Below, one piece after another: positions 36,041 to 44,937 of a DNA stretch of 64,000 nt (its first letter is position 1; every line of letters starts with the position of its first letter). The stretch lies in NCBI GenBank assembly GCA_018223365.1, contig JAGTTP010000002.1, positions 186,001-250,000 of the forward strand, read 5' to 3'. This DNA comes from Clostridiaceae bacterium Marseille-Q4145 (lineage in GTDB: Bacteria > Bacillota > Clostridia > Lachnospirales > Lachnospiraceae). The notes below the pieces were generated by a model. The model was given only the letters and a program-made list of their open reading frames with translations. It did not search any database and was not told the origin of the DNA. The translations under genes and the position numbers were made by a program.

Positions 36041-36193
36041 ATGTAATTTGTTACATTTTTGGCCGGCTTTTGTTTGCAGTGTTTATTATATTTCAATCTT
36101 GTTTTTTGTTCAATTAGCATTTTACACATTATTATTTTACATTTTTATGTAATTTTACATATTTTATTATGTAATTTTTTCATTTTGTTACAT
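36041..36193. promoter_or_regulatory. Operator array between the transport operon and lacI
   Basis: Seven copies of the half-site ATGTAA or TTACAT occur at 36041, 36051, 36137, 36147, 36155, 36169 and 36188. They form inverted pairs: ATGTAA-N4-TTACAT at 36041-36056, TTACAT-N4-ATGTAA at 36137-36152 and ATGTAA-N2-TTACAT at 36147-36160. The 14-bp core TGTAA-N4-TTACA is the usual shape of a LacI-family operator. One site lies downstream of the transport promoter and the rest lie between the two divergent promoters, which would suit repression by looping. Confidence 0.65.
36085..36113 (-). promoter_or_regulatory. Promoter of the rarA-like/MFS/NCS2 operon
   Basis: Minus-strand TTGAAC (36108-36113), exact 17-base spacer, consensus TATAAT (36085-36090). 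An operator pair lies some 30 bases downstream of the -10. Confidence 0.75.
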
Positions 36194-36213
36194 TTTTATT
36201 TTTAATATTCTCA

Positions 36214-36242
36214 TGGATTTACGGCAGAATATATGATATAAT
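36214..36242 (+). promoter_or_regulatory. Promoter of the lacI-family gene
   Basis: Extended -10 TGATATAAT (TATAAT at 36237-36242) on the plus strand; the -35 region TGGATT is weak, consistent with an extended -10 promoter. The start codon follows 32 bases later. Confidence 0.65.
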
Positions 36243-36273
36243 TAGGTAAAATATTGATTGTGAGGATTTTTTT

Positions 36274-37299
36274 ATGGCTACTATCCGGGAGATTGCGAAA
36301 ATGGCAAACGTATCTGTCGCCACCGTATCCAGAGTCATCCATGGAAATGGTTACGTGAGAGAAGAGACCAAAAAAAATGTCGAAAAAATTTTATCCGAAA
36401 CCGGTTATCAACATTCTATCCAGGTGCGCAATTTTGATTTCCATACTATTGCAGTTCTTCTTCCTTCCGTAACAGACCCTTTTTATTCTGAAATACTTTG
36501 CGGTGTCAGGGATTATTTGAATGTGCAAAAATTCAATGTAATGATTTTTTCCACAAATGAAAATGAGATCGAAGAATTAAATACTATTAAAGGATTGCAA
36601 CACCAGAAATTTGACGGCATCATTATCTCTCCTGTCAACATCAAAGGTTCTCTTTCCCAGGAATCTATTGATGTTCTTGATCAACTTTCTGTTCCTGTAG
36701 TAGTCGTAGGACGTGATATGCGATTTGTCCATTTTGATAATATATTTATGGAAGAAGAATGTGGTGCTTTCGATGCCGTTTCTCTTCTTTTACGAAATGG
36801 CCATAAATACATCGGTATGCTTTCCGGTCCTCGTGAAATTACTTATATGAATCAACGTTATAAAGGTTATGTTGCTGCACTAACAAATTGTTTCGGAAAT
36901 TTTGATCCTGATTATGTCTGTTTTGGCGAAATGGAAGTAGAAGAAGCTTATCAGATGACCGATCAATTATTATCTCTCAGCCCACGCCCTACTGCTGTTT
37001 TTAGTGCAGATCCCATCTACACATTGGGACTTGTAAAATACATGTTGGATCATCAAATGGTAATCGGACGGGATTTATCTGTTGTTTCCTTTGGAGATGT
37101 GGAACTTTTGTCCACATTGAAATTTAATATTACATCTGTTATAAAAAAATCTTTTGATATGGGAAAATGTGCAGCTGAAGTGTTACTCAAACGAATTGCA
37201 TCACAAAATTCTTCAGAGATTATCCGAACTGCACTTGTCCCGGAAATAGAGATCCGAGGATCAGAAAAAATGCAGGGTCTTACCCCTGCATCCATTTAA
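36274..37299 (+). CDS. LacI-family transcriptional regulator
   Basis: 341 aa, full length. N-terminal helix-turn-helix MATIREIAKMANVSVATVSR followed by the hinge helix, then the periplasmic-binding-protein-like sensor domain (about 60-335). It is the only plus-strand gene in the window and is divergent from the transport operon. It most likely represses that operon, and itself, through the TTACAT/ATGTAA array. The effector is unknown. Its 3' end overlaps the convergent DUF2284 gene by four bases. Confidence 0.93.
   Translation: MATIREIAKMANVSVATVSRVIHGNGYVREETKKNVEKILSETGYQHSIQVRNFDFHTIAVLLPSVTDPFYSEILCGVRDYLNVQKFNVMIFSTNENEIEELNTIKGLQHQKFDGIIISPVNIKGSLSQESIDVLDQLSVPVVVVGRDMRFVHFDNIFMEEECGAFDAVSLLLRNGHKYIGMLSGPREITYMNQRYKGYVAALTNCFGNFDPDYVCFGEMEVEEAYQMTDQLLSLSPRPTAVFSADPIYTLGLVKYMLDHQMVIGRDLSVVSFGDVELLSTLKFNITSVIKKSFDMGKCAAEVLLKRIASQNSSEIIRTALVPEIEIRGSEKMQGLTPASI
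37265..37291 (-). terminator. Terminator of the DUF2284 gene inside the lacI 3' end
   Basis: ATGCAGGG (37270-37277) and CCCTGCAT (37284-37291) form an 8-bp stem with a 6-base loop; six T residues follow on the minus strand. It lies wholly within the coding end of the convergent lacI-family gene. Confidence 0.7.
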
Positions 37300-37832
37300 G
37301 AATACAAAATCAGACTGAACCAGGTGACCACATTGCCCCCGTTCATAAAGGTAATCTGATATTTTTCTGCCAGATCTGTCACCAGAATGCCATAGCTTTC
37401 AATGCACGGAAACATTTTATCCGGATGTCTGCATGGGGCATCCGGGTAAGCGCAGTGCTCACAGATAGCGCAGGACTCCGTCGAGAGGGTCAACGTTTTC
37501 GAACATTGCTGTTCCACCAGCGCCCGGATCTGTCTTGTGATCTCCTCGTGATCCTTTCTGGTATCCAGCATTTCTTTCATATTTTCGATATCGGATACTT
37601 CCGCCACCGTTGTAAAAATAAAGCCTCCGGTATACTGGCGGCATCGTTCCTTACATTCTGCCACAGTCCCCACTGCAGGCGGGCAGGACCAAGAGGTCCC
37701 ATACCGCGGACATTCGCTCTCACAGATATGGCGCACCTGTTCGAGAAATGTGATCTCTTCCGGTTTTATAAATGCATATTCACAGACTGGGTATTCTGCG
37801 ATCTGGGTCTCCAGTTTTTGCTGATCTATCAT
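37296..37832 (-). CDS. DUF2284 Cys-rich metal-binding protein
   Basis: 178 aa with about ten Cys residues, including CESECPRYGTSWSCPPAVG at the N-terminal side and CAICEHCAYPDAPCRHPDKMFPC in the middle. This pattern defines DUF2284, predicted to bind iron-sulfur or zinc and common in anaerobes; the role is unknown. It has its own promoter (37868-37897) and terminator, so it is independent of both neighbours. Confidence 0.85.
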   Translation of the reverse strand: MIDQQKLETQIAEYPVCEYAFIKPEEITFLEQVRHICESECPRYGTSWSCPPAVGTVAECKERCRQYTGGFIFTTVAEVSDIENMKEMLDTRKDHEEITRQIRALVEQQCSKTLTLSTESCAICEHCAYPDAPCRHPDKMFPCIESYGILVTDLAEKYQITFMNGGNVVTWFSLILYS

Positions 37833-37867
37833 TTTTATCTTCCTCTGTATATCATAATCTTTTTTTC

Positions 37868-37897
37868 ATTATAATACATACAGAGAAAAACAGACAA
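37868..37897 (-). promoter_or_regulatory. Promoter of the DUF2284 gene
   Basis: TTGTCT (37892-37897), 18-base spacer, TATAAT (37868-37873) on the minus strand, five bases past the end of the CIS operon. I see no terminator between the CIS operon and this promoter. Confidence 0.6.
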
Positions 37898-37902
37898 CGC
37901 TT

Positions 37903-38997
37903 TTATCCCAGTACATAATTTCCGCCCAGCACAAATCCGCTGGTATCTGCCTGCTCCGGTATGGACAGTCTGCTGTTTTTGTCAAGATAGCAGTGGGTAT
38001 CCATATGACTGCTCCAGTCCAGAAGAACCAGATTACAGTTCATCCCGAGGGGAATATAGTCCTCCATCAGCTGCAGCAGCTTTTCTTTTGTGGGCGGATG
38101 TTTCATATCGGATGTGTCCAGAATAACCGTAAAGGTGTCTTCCTCACGTCCGTAGAGTTTCTCATAAGCCTCCATCAGTCCGGTGCCTTTTTTCATCCAG
38201 TCATGCCATTTAAAATACTCCAGAATCCGTGCTTTTCTTCCCACTGACAGAGCAATCATTTCCTCAAGCACATGGCCGGTGCCTCTGCCGCACTGAATTT
38301 CCTGCAGATGCTTTAAAAGCCAGCGGATCTGTCCGGAGGAATACTGCTGTTCCCTGCTCCAGTCACCTGTCCAGGATGCCAGTTCCGGCAGATGTTCCTC
38401 TGGAGTACTCTCATAGTCCAGATAATCCGGCACATAATCTACTTCCCGTTCCTGATCTTCGTACATACTCTGGAGCACGGTCATATACCGCTCAAAAAAT
38501 GTATCCCTTCCGGACATCTGATAAATTTCCGGCAGATATTCCACAAAACTGCCCCATGGGAATTCCACATGAAGACCGTCAATCTGAAAATGACTGTCCA
38601 CACGTGCGCCAGATACCCGGATCAGGATATAAAGGTACTGTCCTGTCAAGCTGTGAAGAAGCAGATCGTCCGTGTTTACTTTTCTGATAAAGTTCTGCTC
38701 TCGCAGCATCTCTTCTATCTGATCTGCTGTCCGCTCTTCCGCATACAGAAATTCCCTCAGATCTTCATTGGAAGCTGCCGCCATGATCTCATACTTGCAT
38801 TCCCGGAAGATTCCGCTTAAAACCAGCCGATGCCAGGTTTCGTTTTGATCCATGGAATCATAGACCGGTGCAAGCCATGTAAATGCCCCGCCGCCTGTTC
38901 CGGTCAGACGGTAATCATCACTTAATTCCATGCGGAACCGTTTTCCTTCTGCTAATGCAAGCCGGTAAAAATTCACCTGTTTTCTGTTTTCCATCAT
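37903..38997 (-). CDS. CIS baseplate protein, gpI-like (tail protein I family)
   Basis: 364 aa, last gene of the CIS operon. The C-terminal half has the tail-protein-I pattern FFERYMTVLQSMYEDQEREVD, then YLDYESTPEEHLPELASWTG. This domain in phage P2 gpI and CIS proteins caps the baseplate wedge next to gpJ. The N-terminal 150 residues are a beta-rich extension not in small phage gpI. A TTG three codons upstream is too close to AAGGAGG, so the ATG ten bases on is the start. Position after two gpJ-like genes supports the call. Confidence 0.8.
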   Translation of the reverse strand: MMENRKQVNFYRLALAEGKRFRMELSDDYRLTGTGGGAFTWLAPVYDSMDQNETWHRLVLSGIFRECKYEIMAAASNEDLREFLYAEERTADQIEEMLREQNFIRKVNTDDLLLHSLTGQYLYILIRVSGARVDSHFQIDGLHVEFPWGSFVEYLPEIYQMSGRDTFFERYMTVLQSMYEDQEREVDYVPDYLDYESTPEEHLPELASWTGDWSREQQYSSGQIRWLLKHLQEIQCGRGTGHVLEEMIALSVGRKARILEYFKWHDWMKKGTGLMEAYEKLYGREEDTFTVILDTSDMKHPPTKEKLLQLMEDYIPLGMNCNLVLLDWSSHMDTHCYLDKNSRLSIPEQADTSGFVLGGNYVLG

Positions 38998-39030
38998 AAC
39001 CGGCAATCCTCCTTCTTTCTATTTGTCATC

Positions 39031-40887
39031 TCAGACAAATTCCAGTTCTATTTTTTCCAGATAAGCAAGAGCGTCTTCCTGCAAATAGATATCTCCTCTG
39101 TCATCTTTTTCGGCTGCGCTGCCCACACGTTCCAGATTCAGTTCCTGCACCCGGACGACACCGGGAAGCATCTCCAAACCCGCAAACAGTTTTCCACTGG
39201 AAATAACAGCCCCAAACCTCTTCTCTCCTCCTGCTTCTGCAATCTGCTTTTTCAGCCAGGAGCAGACATCGTTTTTCTCTTTTTCAGACAGAGACTGCAA
39301 TGCAACTCTGCCATAGATTTCGATTCCCACATATTCTGGCTGAACAATGCTTACCTTTGTATTCAGCAGACGGTATGGCTCAATATACTGCCGGATTGCC
39401 CTCTGATAGGTTTCACTTAAATCCGGTCTTTTCTCATCCGTCCATGGTTTCACCACCGCAACCACTTCATTGTATCCTCGGTTCTGACGATGCAGTTTTC
39501 CATAGACAGTACCCGGAATTACGTGTACCCGCTCAATCAAAAGTCCAGGCGTTGACCCGATGATGGTCTCATAATCTTCCTCCGAAGCCATCCTTCTCTG
39601 TGCAAATACACTTTCTTCCATTCGCGAAATCATATCTTTTAACTGTTCCCGCTCTCTTCCGCCGGTCAGGGGCATGGGATTGGAAACTCTGCAGGATCCA
39701 TCCGGTGTTCCTGCAAATTCCTTCAGTTCCCCCGCCTGCACATTTCCCGCTCCGTAGAGAGAACAGGAAAGCCCGGTCACATAGACCGACTGTTTCTGAG
39801 GCGGCACCACTCCATGAATTCCGTCACCAAAACGAATCTGCTGCCGATCTCCTTCGTAGACAAATACCTGATCTGCATACCCGGTTCCTGCAAACGATTT
39901 CACCCGTCTCCAGATGGCAGGGTTCCCGTCTTCTCCCATGAGCAGCAGGGAAAAATTCCATACATCCGGATAGTCAAACAGCAACGTCTGTCCCGCACAG
40001 CCATCCGTCTGACCGATCCGCAGTTCCGACAGAACCTCTCCCTCTTTGCAGACGGTCGCCTTCTGCACTACCTGCAGCGGGTTCACATAGACCATACCAA
40101 TCCGTGGAAAACAGTCATAATGGTTCTCCTTTAAGACTGCCCGGAGCATATAGCCAGAGCGTCCTGATGACGGTTCCCTGAACTGTTCCATCTTTGCCGG
40201 AATCTCCGGACGCACAAATCCACTTCTTAAAAAGCCACAGGTTTCATCCCTTACGGTTACTTCCACCCAGCCCTGCTCTGTATAAATCTGCCAGATGAGG
40301 TCGCACAGCCGGAAGGAGTCGTCAAAAGGATTTCTCCGCTCATCCGCTTCCACGCAGATATAAAGACCATCCCCCTGAAGCAGCGGTTTTTCAAAGCAGA
40401 ACCAGACTGCTGCTTCCTTATTGAATTTCCCGGAAAATCCTTCCGCATAATCCCCGTCCTTTCCTGCAAAAGCAGTCATATCCGTAAGCATTCCATCTGC
40501 CTCATTGAAAAATGCGATAAACCGGTTTTCCCGCACTTCATAATCCCGGATCGTTTCATAGGGAATCGTTCCAGCCAGAAATCTGGTACCTGCCGGCAGT
40601 ACTGTTCCTTCCGGTAATCCTTCCACAACCACATAACCACCTGCAGGGCATCCTTCCTTCGGCTCCACTCCCAGAAGCTTCAGGTATTTTTCCACATGGA
40701 CATCTCCTGTGGCACTCATATAATAATCCAGCATGTCTGTGAGCCAGGCATACATCTGTAACACCGTAATACCCGGATCATGGTGGTTAAAATCTGTCCA
40801 CTCCTCCGTCATGGAGGGAATCCTGCTCACAGCCCGCTGCATCATCTGCTCATATGTCAAATCATCAAGCTTTGGTACCTTTAACAT
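39031..40887 (-). CDS. CIS baseplate wedge protein, gpJ/gp6-like (second)
   Basis: 618 aa. Opening DFNHHDPGITVLQMYAWLTDMLDYYM is typical of baseplate J-like proteins in CIS loci, and the C-terminal half (LIERVHVIPGTVYGK, EYVGIEIYGRV) matches the J-like fold. It would form the iris-shaped baseplate wedge around the hub together with the larger gpJ protein. Its start overlaps the end of the 943-aa gene by seven bases. Confidence 0.85.
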   Translation of the reverse strand: MLKVPKLDDLTYEQMMQRAVSRIPSMTEEWTDFNHHDPGITVLQMYAWLTDMLDYYMSATGDVHVEKYLKLLGVEPKEGCPAGGYVVVEGLPEGTVLPAGTRFLAGTIPYETIRDYEVRENRFIAFFNEADGMLTDMTAFAGKDGDYAEGFSGKFNKEAAVWFCFEKPLLQGDGLYICVEADERRNPFDDSFRLCDLIWQIYTEQGWVEVTVRDETCGFLRSGFVRPEIPAKMEQFREPSSGRSGYMLRAVLKENHYDCFPRIGMVYVNPLQVVQKATVCKEGEVLSELRIGQTDGCAGQTLLFDYPDVWNFSLLLMGEDGNPAIWRRVKSFAGTGYADQVFVYEGDRQQIRFGDGIHGVVPPQKQSVYVTGLSCSLYGAGNVQAGELKEFAGTPDGSCRVSNPMPLTGGREREQLKDMISRMEESVFAQRRMASEEDYETIIGSTPGLLIERVHVIPGTVYGKLHRQNRGYNEVVAVVKPWTDEKRPDLSETYQRAIRQYIEPYRLLNTKVSIVQPEYVGIEIYGRVALQSLSEKEKNDVCSWLKKQIAEAGGEKRFGAVISSGKLFAGLEMLPGVVRVQELNLERVGSAAEKDDRGDIYLQEDALAYLEKIELEFV

Positions 40888-43712
40888 CCGCTCACCTCTA
40901 TGTATACCATATGTTCTCCGTTTACTGCCATGGCAAACGGATCATTCAGGTTCTCATAAAATTCATCTGTTACGGAATACTCCTGGCCATTCACCTGCGC
41001 CGTGATCACCATTCTGGTGATGCTGCAGCCCGGAAGTCCTGTCCGCAGAACCGCTGTCAGCTGGGATGCCCTCGGAAGTTCCCCGATCTCCCATCCCTGT
41101 CCGGACACACCACCCTTTAAAGGATTAATAAAATCCGTCATTTTCGCCAGTGCGCGCTGCTGCAGGTCGTATGCCTGATCCATGGAATCCTTCTCAAGCC
41201 ATACCCTGACATTCATCCGAATAAAATGTGGTTGAATTAATGTCAATGACTTTCCGGACGGCATCAGCGCACTGTCACGCAGAAGCCGATCCCGGATTGC
41301 TTTCTTGATTCCGGAAAATACATGGGCTCCCTTTTCATATTCCTCCACCAGGACCGCAATTGTGATCTGATTCATCTGATTGACGCATTTTACTTTCCGG
41401 ATTCCATAAGATTCCTGCGCAATCAACTCTGCGAAATCCTTTCTGGTAACTGCCCTGTTTCTGGTACGAAGCATGCCAGATACCAGACGCATGGCTGTCT
41501 CTTCCGTATATCCATCGTAACCGCCATAGGCCGGAAATGGATTTGTTACCTCGGACAGATACCGAATGGCGGTTCCCGGTATGGTGATTGCTCCCGCCGG
41601 AACATTGGCCACGCTGCCGCTATAGTTGCTGTGCAGCACCCGAATATGCGGTCCTTCCTCTGCAAGACGAAAACCGGAAAACTGATGTTTTCGGAAGAAA
41701 AGTTCTCCTGATGCCATATCAAGCTGACAGCTTCTTCCATTTTCCACCGAGCGGCTACTCTGTCTCCAGGGGATCCATTCTTCTCCTTCTTCTGTCTGTT
41801 CACGAACAAAGACTTCCGCTTTCAGAAGATTCTGCTGGGACAGCTGAATATGCACCGCTGCTTCCTCATCTTCCAGATAAAACTCCTCTGTCACAGTGTT
41901 TACATTCGCCACCCGCGCCATATTCGGATAAATGCCATGAATCACGGGAAGGGCATGTTCCGGATTTTCCCGGTTATAGTTGATAAATCGGAGAAAATAT
42001 CCTTCATATCCAAATTTTGTTGTTTTTTGTATATCATCTGGTATCATCAGAAGCAGATTGCCCGAACCGGAAAATCCATCGGTATAATCGGCTGTCTTCA
42101 CCGGCTGAAATCCCCGGGATGACAGATATTCCACCTGAAAGGAAATCGGACGATCACCATAATTCTCAATATCGAAATAAAGACTGAGGGGAGTTCCTGC
42201 CACCGAACCGGAAAATCCCAGATACATGGTCCTTCTTCGATGCTCGGTCTCATAGAACAGATTGACCACACCTTGGCTTCTTAGATCTTCCGTAATATTT
42301 TTTTCTTCAAAATTGTTCCGGGTCATGGCCCAGACAGGAAGCTGCATTTCCTGCTCATAGGTATAGGAAAAACTCAGCCCTGCCATCACCGGACATTTAT
42401 AGATTGCCGGCATCCTGTAAATATTTTCTGCCTGCAGAAGACGAAGACGGATTCTTCCGCTCCTCCGCTCCGGATCGTACTCTGTCATATCTTCCGGACA
42501 GATGAATTCAATCGTCATTGGTCCTTCCACGGAACCATTAAACATAGTACCGGTCCGTTCGTCCTTCAAAAGCCGTTTCCATCCGGTCTCGCTTAAATAT
42601 TCCCAGCACACATAGTCTGCCAGCACTTCAGCCGGACGCACATTCAGCTGCTCACGCGGCTTTTTCATGATTGCCTTATATTCCAGTTCCATCTCCGGAA
42701 GTTCCAGCTTTTCTTCGTGAATCCGATAATTGAGCAAAAACGACATGCTCACTTTTGCCCCACGTCTGCTCAGTACTTCCCTGTCGTCTATAGAGCACTC
42801 ATTATAAAGTCCCAACGGTTTTCCAAATGGTAGAAAATTCCCTGCCGGTTCCTCATTTCCATTCAGATATACTTCTTCCGGTACTTTATTTTCCCCGGCA
42901 AATGTAAGGGAAAGAGAACGAATATAAAGATCCTGTATCCCTTCAAGGCAGGTGAGTACCAGGTAATACCCTTCTTTCTGGCCGACCATTGCTTTCTGCG
43001 GCTGATAATCCGGCAAAAACAGATGAATCATTCCATCCGTTTCTTCGACTGTGGTGAAAATCCGCTCTTCTCCATCTGTTTCCAACATGGACCAGCGTAC
43101 CTGGTCTCCCGTCAGAAATTTCAGAAGCTTGTCCTGCTCTTCTTCTCCTCCCGCCTGAACCTGAAGAAAAAGGTCAAGACCGCTCATCCAGTCAAAGAGA
43201 TTTTCAAAACACAGATACAGCTGATGAACCGTACAGTTTACCCCTTCCATTCCGAAAGCACGAAAACTGGTTGGATTCTGTTCTGAATAGTTTCTCTTAA
43301 TAATCCGATCCTGCTCCCGATCCGTTACTACGATAAGCTCCGGGGCAGTATCGGAAATAGTCATTCCATGCTCTGTCTGAAATACAATATCTCCTGCTTC
43401 CGAAGAAGGAGACAGTACCTGCGTACCTGCAGGAATCGCTACTTTTCCTTCATATCCGCTGACCGGTCGGAACTGCACATAGGCTCTTGATGCACTGACC
43501 GGCTCTTTTAACAAATGTTCAAACAAGTTCAAATACTGAATCCGGTGTCTGGGAATGACTTTTCCATAGCGCTCCCTGCTCTCCTCCATCATGGTCCCGC
43601 ACAGATCGGTCAGCACGCAGCCCGGGTCAGATGCCCCATGCTCATATGCAAATTCCGGCACATAAGAATGCATCAGTTTCTGCAGTTTTTCATAAGTTTG
43701 ATTGTCACTCAT
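40881..43712 (-). CDS. CIS baseplate wedge protein, gpJ/gp6-like (first)
   Basis: 943 aa. N-terminal segment VPEFAYEHGASDPGCVLTDL, a large beta-rich insert, and the J-like core NPFPAYGGYDGYTEETAMRL with NRAVTRKDFAELIAQESYGI. Paired large baseplate proteins of this sort occur in all extracellular CIS. Likely partner of the 618-aa protein and gp25. No membrane segment. Normal start with a ribosome binding site. Confidence 0.88.
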   Translation of the reverse strand: MSDNQTYEKLQKLMHSYVPEFAYEHGASDPGCVLTDLCGTMMEESRERYGKVIPRHRIQYLNLFEHLLKEPVSASRAYVQFRPVSGYEGKVAIPAGTQVLSPSSEAGDIVFQTEHGMTISDTAPELIVVTDREQDRIIKRNYSEQNPTSFRAFGMEGVNCTVHQLYLCFENLFDWMSGLDLFLQVQAGGEEEQDKLLKFLTGDQVRWSMLETDGEERIFTTVEETDGMIHLFLPDYQPQKAMVGQKEGYYLVLTCLEGIQDLYIRSLSLTFAGENKVPEEVYLNGNEEPAGNFLPFGKPLGLYNECSIDDREVLSRRGAKVSMSFLLNYRIHEEKLELPEMELEYKAIMKKPREQLNVRPAEVLADYVCWEYLSETGWKRLLKDERTGTMFNGSVEGPMTIEFICPEDMTEYDPERRSGRIRLRLLQAENIYRMPAIYKCPVMAGLSFSYTYEQEMQLPVWAMTRNNFEEKNITEDLRSQGVVNLFYETEHRRRTMYLGFSGSVAGTPLSLYFDIENYGDRPISFQVEYLSSRGFQPVKTADYTDGFSGSGNLLLMIPDDIQKTTKFGYEGYFLRFINYNRENPEHALPVIHGIYPNMARVANVNTVTEEFYLEDEEAAVHIQLSQQNLLKAEVFVREQTEEGEEWIPWRQSSRSVENGRSCQLDMASGELFFRKHQFSGFRLAEEGPHIRVLHSNYSGSVANVPAGAITIPGTAIRYLSEVTNPFPAYGGYDGYTEETAMRLVSGMLRTRNRAVTRKDFAELIAQESYGIRKVKCVNQMNQITIAVLVEEYEKGAHVFSGIKKAIRDRLLRDSALMPSGKSLTLIQPHFIRMNVRVWLEKDSMDQAYDLQQRALAKMTDFINPLKGGVSGQGWEIGELPRASQLTAVLRTGLPGCSITRMVITAQVNGQEYSVTDEFYENLNDPFAMAVNGEHMVYIEVSGC

Positions 43713-43729
43713 GCTCTTATGCCCCTTTC

Positions 43730-44143
43730 CTAAAGTTCACCGATTCCCTCTTCCAGATAATAAGGAAATACCAGGTTATTCGGATTATTGGTCGCCCGTA
43801 CATAGTAGCTGATATTCAGATAAATAGTTCCCCGCGGCAGATCTTTTTTATCCACTGTTACTTCCACCTGCCGGATTCTTGGCTCATGTCTTGTCAGGGC
43901 ATCCTCCACTTCCCGGATCAGTCTTGACTCAAAAGCGGTATCCGGGAGATCAAAAATATATTCCTGCAGATTGCATCCGAATTCCGGCAGCATTGCCCGC
44001 TCCTTCAGCCTTGTCATCAGAATAATATAGATGGCCTGGCGGATATCTTCTTCCCCCTCCGCCATGCGGAAATGTCCGGTCACCGGATCCACCTCTGGAG
44101 GAAATGCAAATCCTTTTCCTAAAAATGCTCTCGAACTGTCCAT
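43730..44143 (-). CDS. CIS baseplate protein gp25/gpW
   Basis: 137 aa. The GPW/gp25 core EDIRQAIYIILMTRLKERAM, followed by PEFGCNLQEYIFD, contains the strictly conserved R-x-x-x-P-E-F-G element. Gp25 ties the sheath to the baseplate wedge and starts sheath assembly. Sits between spike and gpJ as in phage P2 and CIS operons. Confidence 0.93.
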   Translation of the reverse strand: MDSSRAFLGKGFAFPPEVDPVTGHFRMAEGEEDIRQAIYIILMTRLKERAMLPEFGCNLQEYIFDLPDTAFESRLIREVEDALTRHEPRIRQVEVTVDKKDLPRGTIYLNISYYVRATNNPNNLVFPYYLEEGIGEL

Positions 44144-44157
44144 CTCTTCTCGCTCCT

Positions 44158-44937
44158 TTAGTTAATCTGAACCACGGCTCCCTTAACGGCCACCGGACCG
44201 GAAGCCTGAAGATTGATCTTGGCCTGACCCTTCACATCGATCTGCGCGCCTTCTGCCTTTAATGCAGAATTTGCTTTCAGCCCAATCTCATTATCCGCCG
44301 TCACTGTCACTTTTTTTGCTTTCAGGCTGACCGCGCCTGCATTTCCATCCATGGTCAGTTCCGCGCTTCCTGCCTTCAGAGAAATATTTTTCTCCGACTG
44401 AATGGTAATCTTTCCATTTTTATAATCCATGCTCAGCATGTTCTTTCCGTCTTTGTCAGAGATCTTACAGCTTTCCGTACTGTCATCCACTGCAATGACG
44501 CTTCCTTTTGGAGTCGTCAGCGTGATACTCTGCTTTCCGTCTTCCTCCTGAATCAGAAGATCCATTCCGCCCTTGGTCTTCAGATGTTTTTTCAGATTCT
44601 TCTGATCAAAATTCTCCGACACCACAGAAGCTCCGCTGGGATACAGACTTCCCAGCAAAAACGGCCGCTTCAGGCTTCCGCCGATAAATCCAACCAACAC
44701 CATCTCGTCGATTTCCGGCACCAGATAAGTACCATAATCTTTTCCCGCATAGGGAGACAGAAGACGCACCCACTCGCACATATTTTTTCCGGTCTCCCAG
44801 ACGGTAAATTCTACTTTTACCATGCCTTTAAAATCAGCATTATTATTCTCGACTACGATGCCCTGTACAAAACCGGGCACCTTCTGATTGTCGTAATATT
44901 CATTCTCACTGTGTAACAGATCCGTAATGGAATTCAC
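44158..44937 (-). CDS. CIS spike protein, gp5/VgrG-like
   Basis: 259 aa. The N-terminal OB-fold (about 20-110) has the gp5/VgrG pattern VKVEFTVWETGKNMCEWVRLLSP and PEIDEMVLVGFIGG. Beyond residue 130 come beta-strand repeats (ISLKAGSAELTMDGNAGAVSL, VTVTADNEIGLKANS) that should form the triangular beta-helix needle. It carries the PAAR-like tip. It overlaps the gpD gene by four bases, so the hub and spike are translated together. Confidence 0.9.
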   Translation of the reverse strand: MNSITDLLHSENEYYDNQKVPGFVQGIVVENNNADFKGMVKVEFTVWETGKNMCEWVRLLSPYAGKDYGTYLVPEIDEMVLVGFIGGSLKRPFLLGSLYPSGASVVSENFDQKNLKKHLKTKGGMDLLIQEEDGKQSITLTTPKGSVIAVDDSTESCKISDKDGKNMLSMDYKNGKITIQSEKNISLKAGSAELTMDGNAGAVSLKAKKVTVTADNEIGLKANSALKAEGAQIDVKGQAKINLQASGPVAVKGAVVQIN

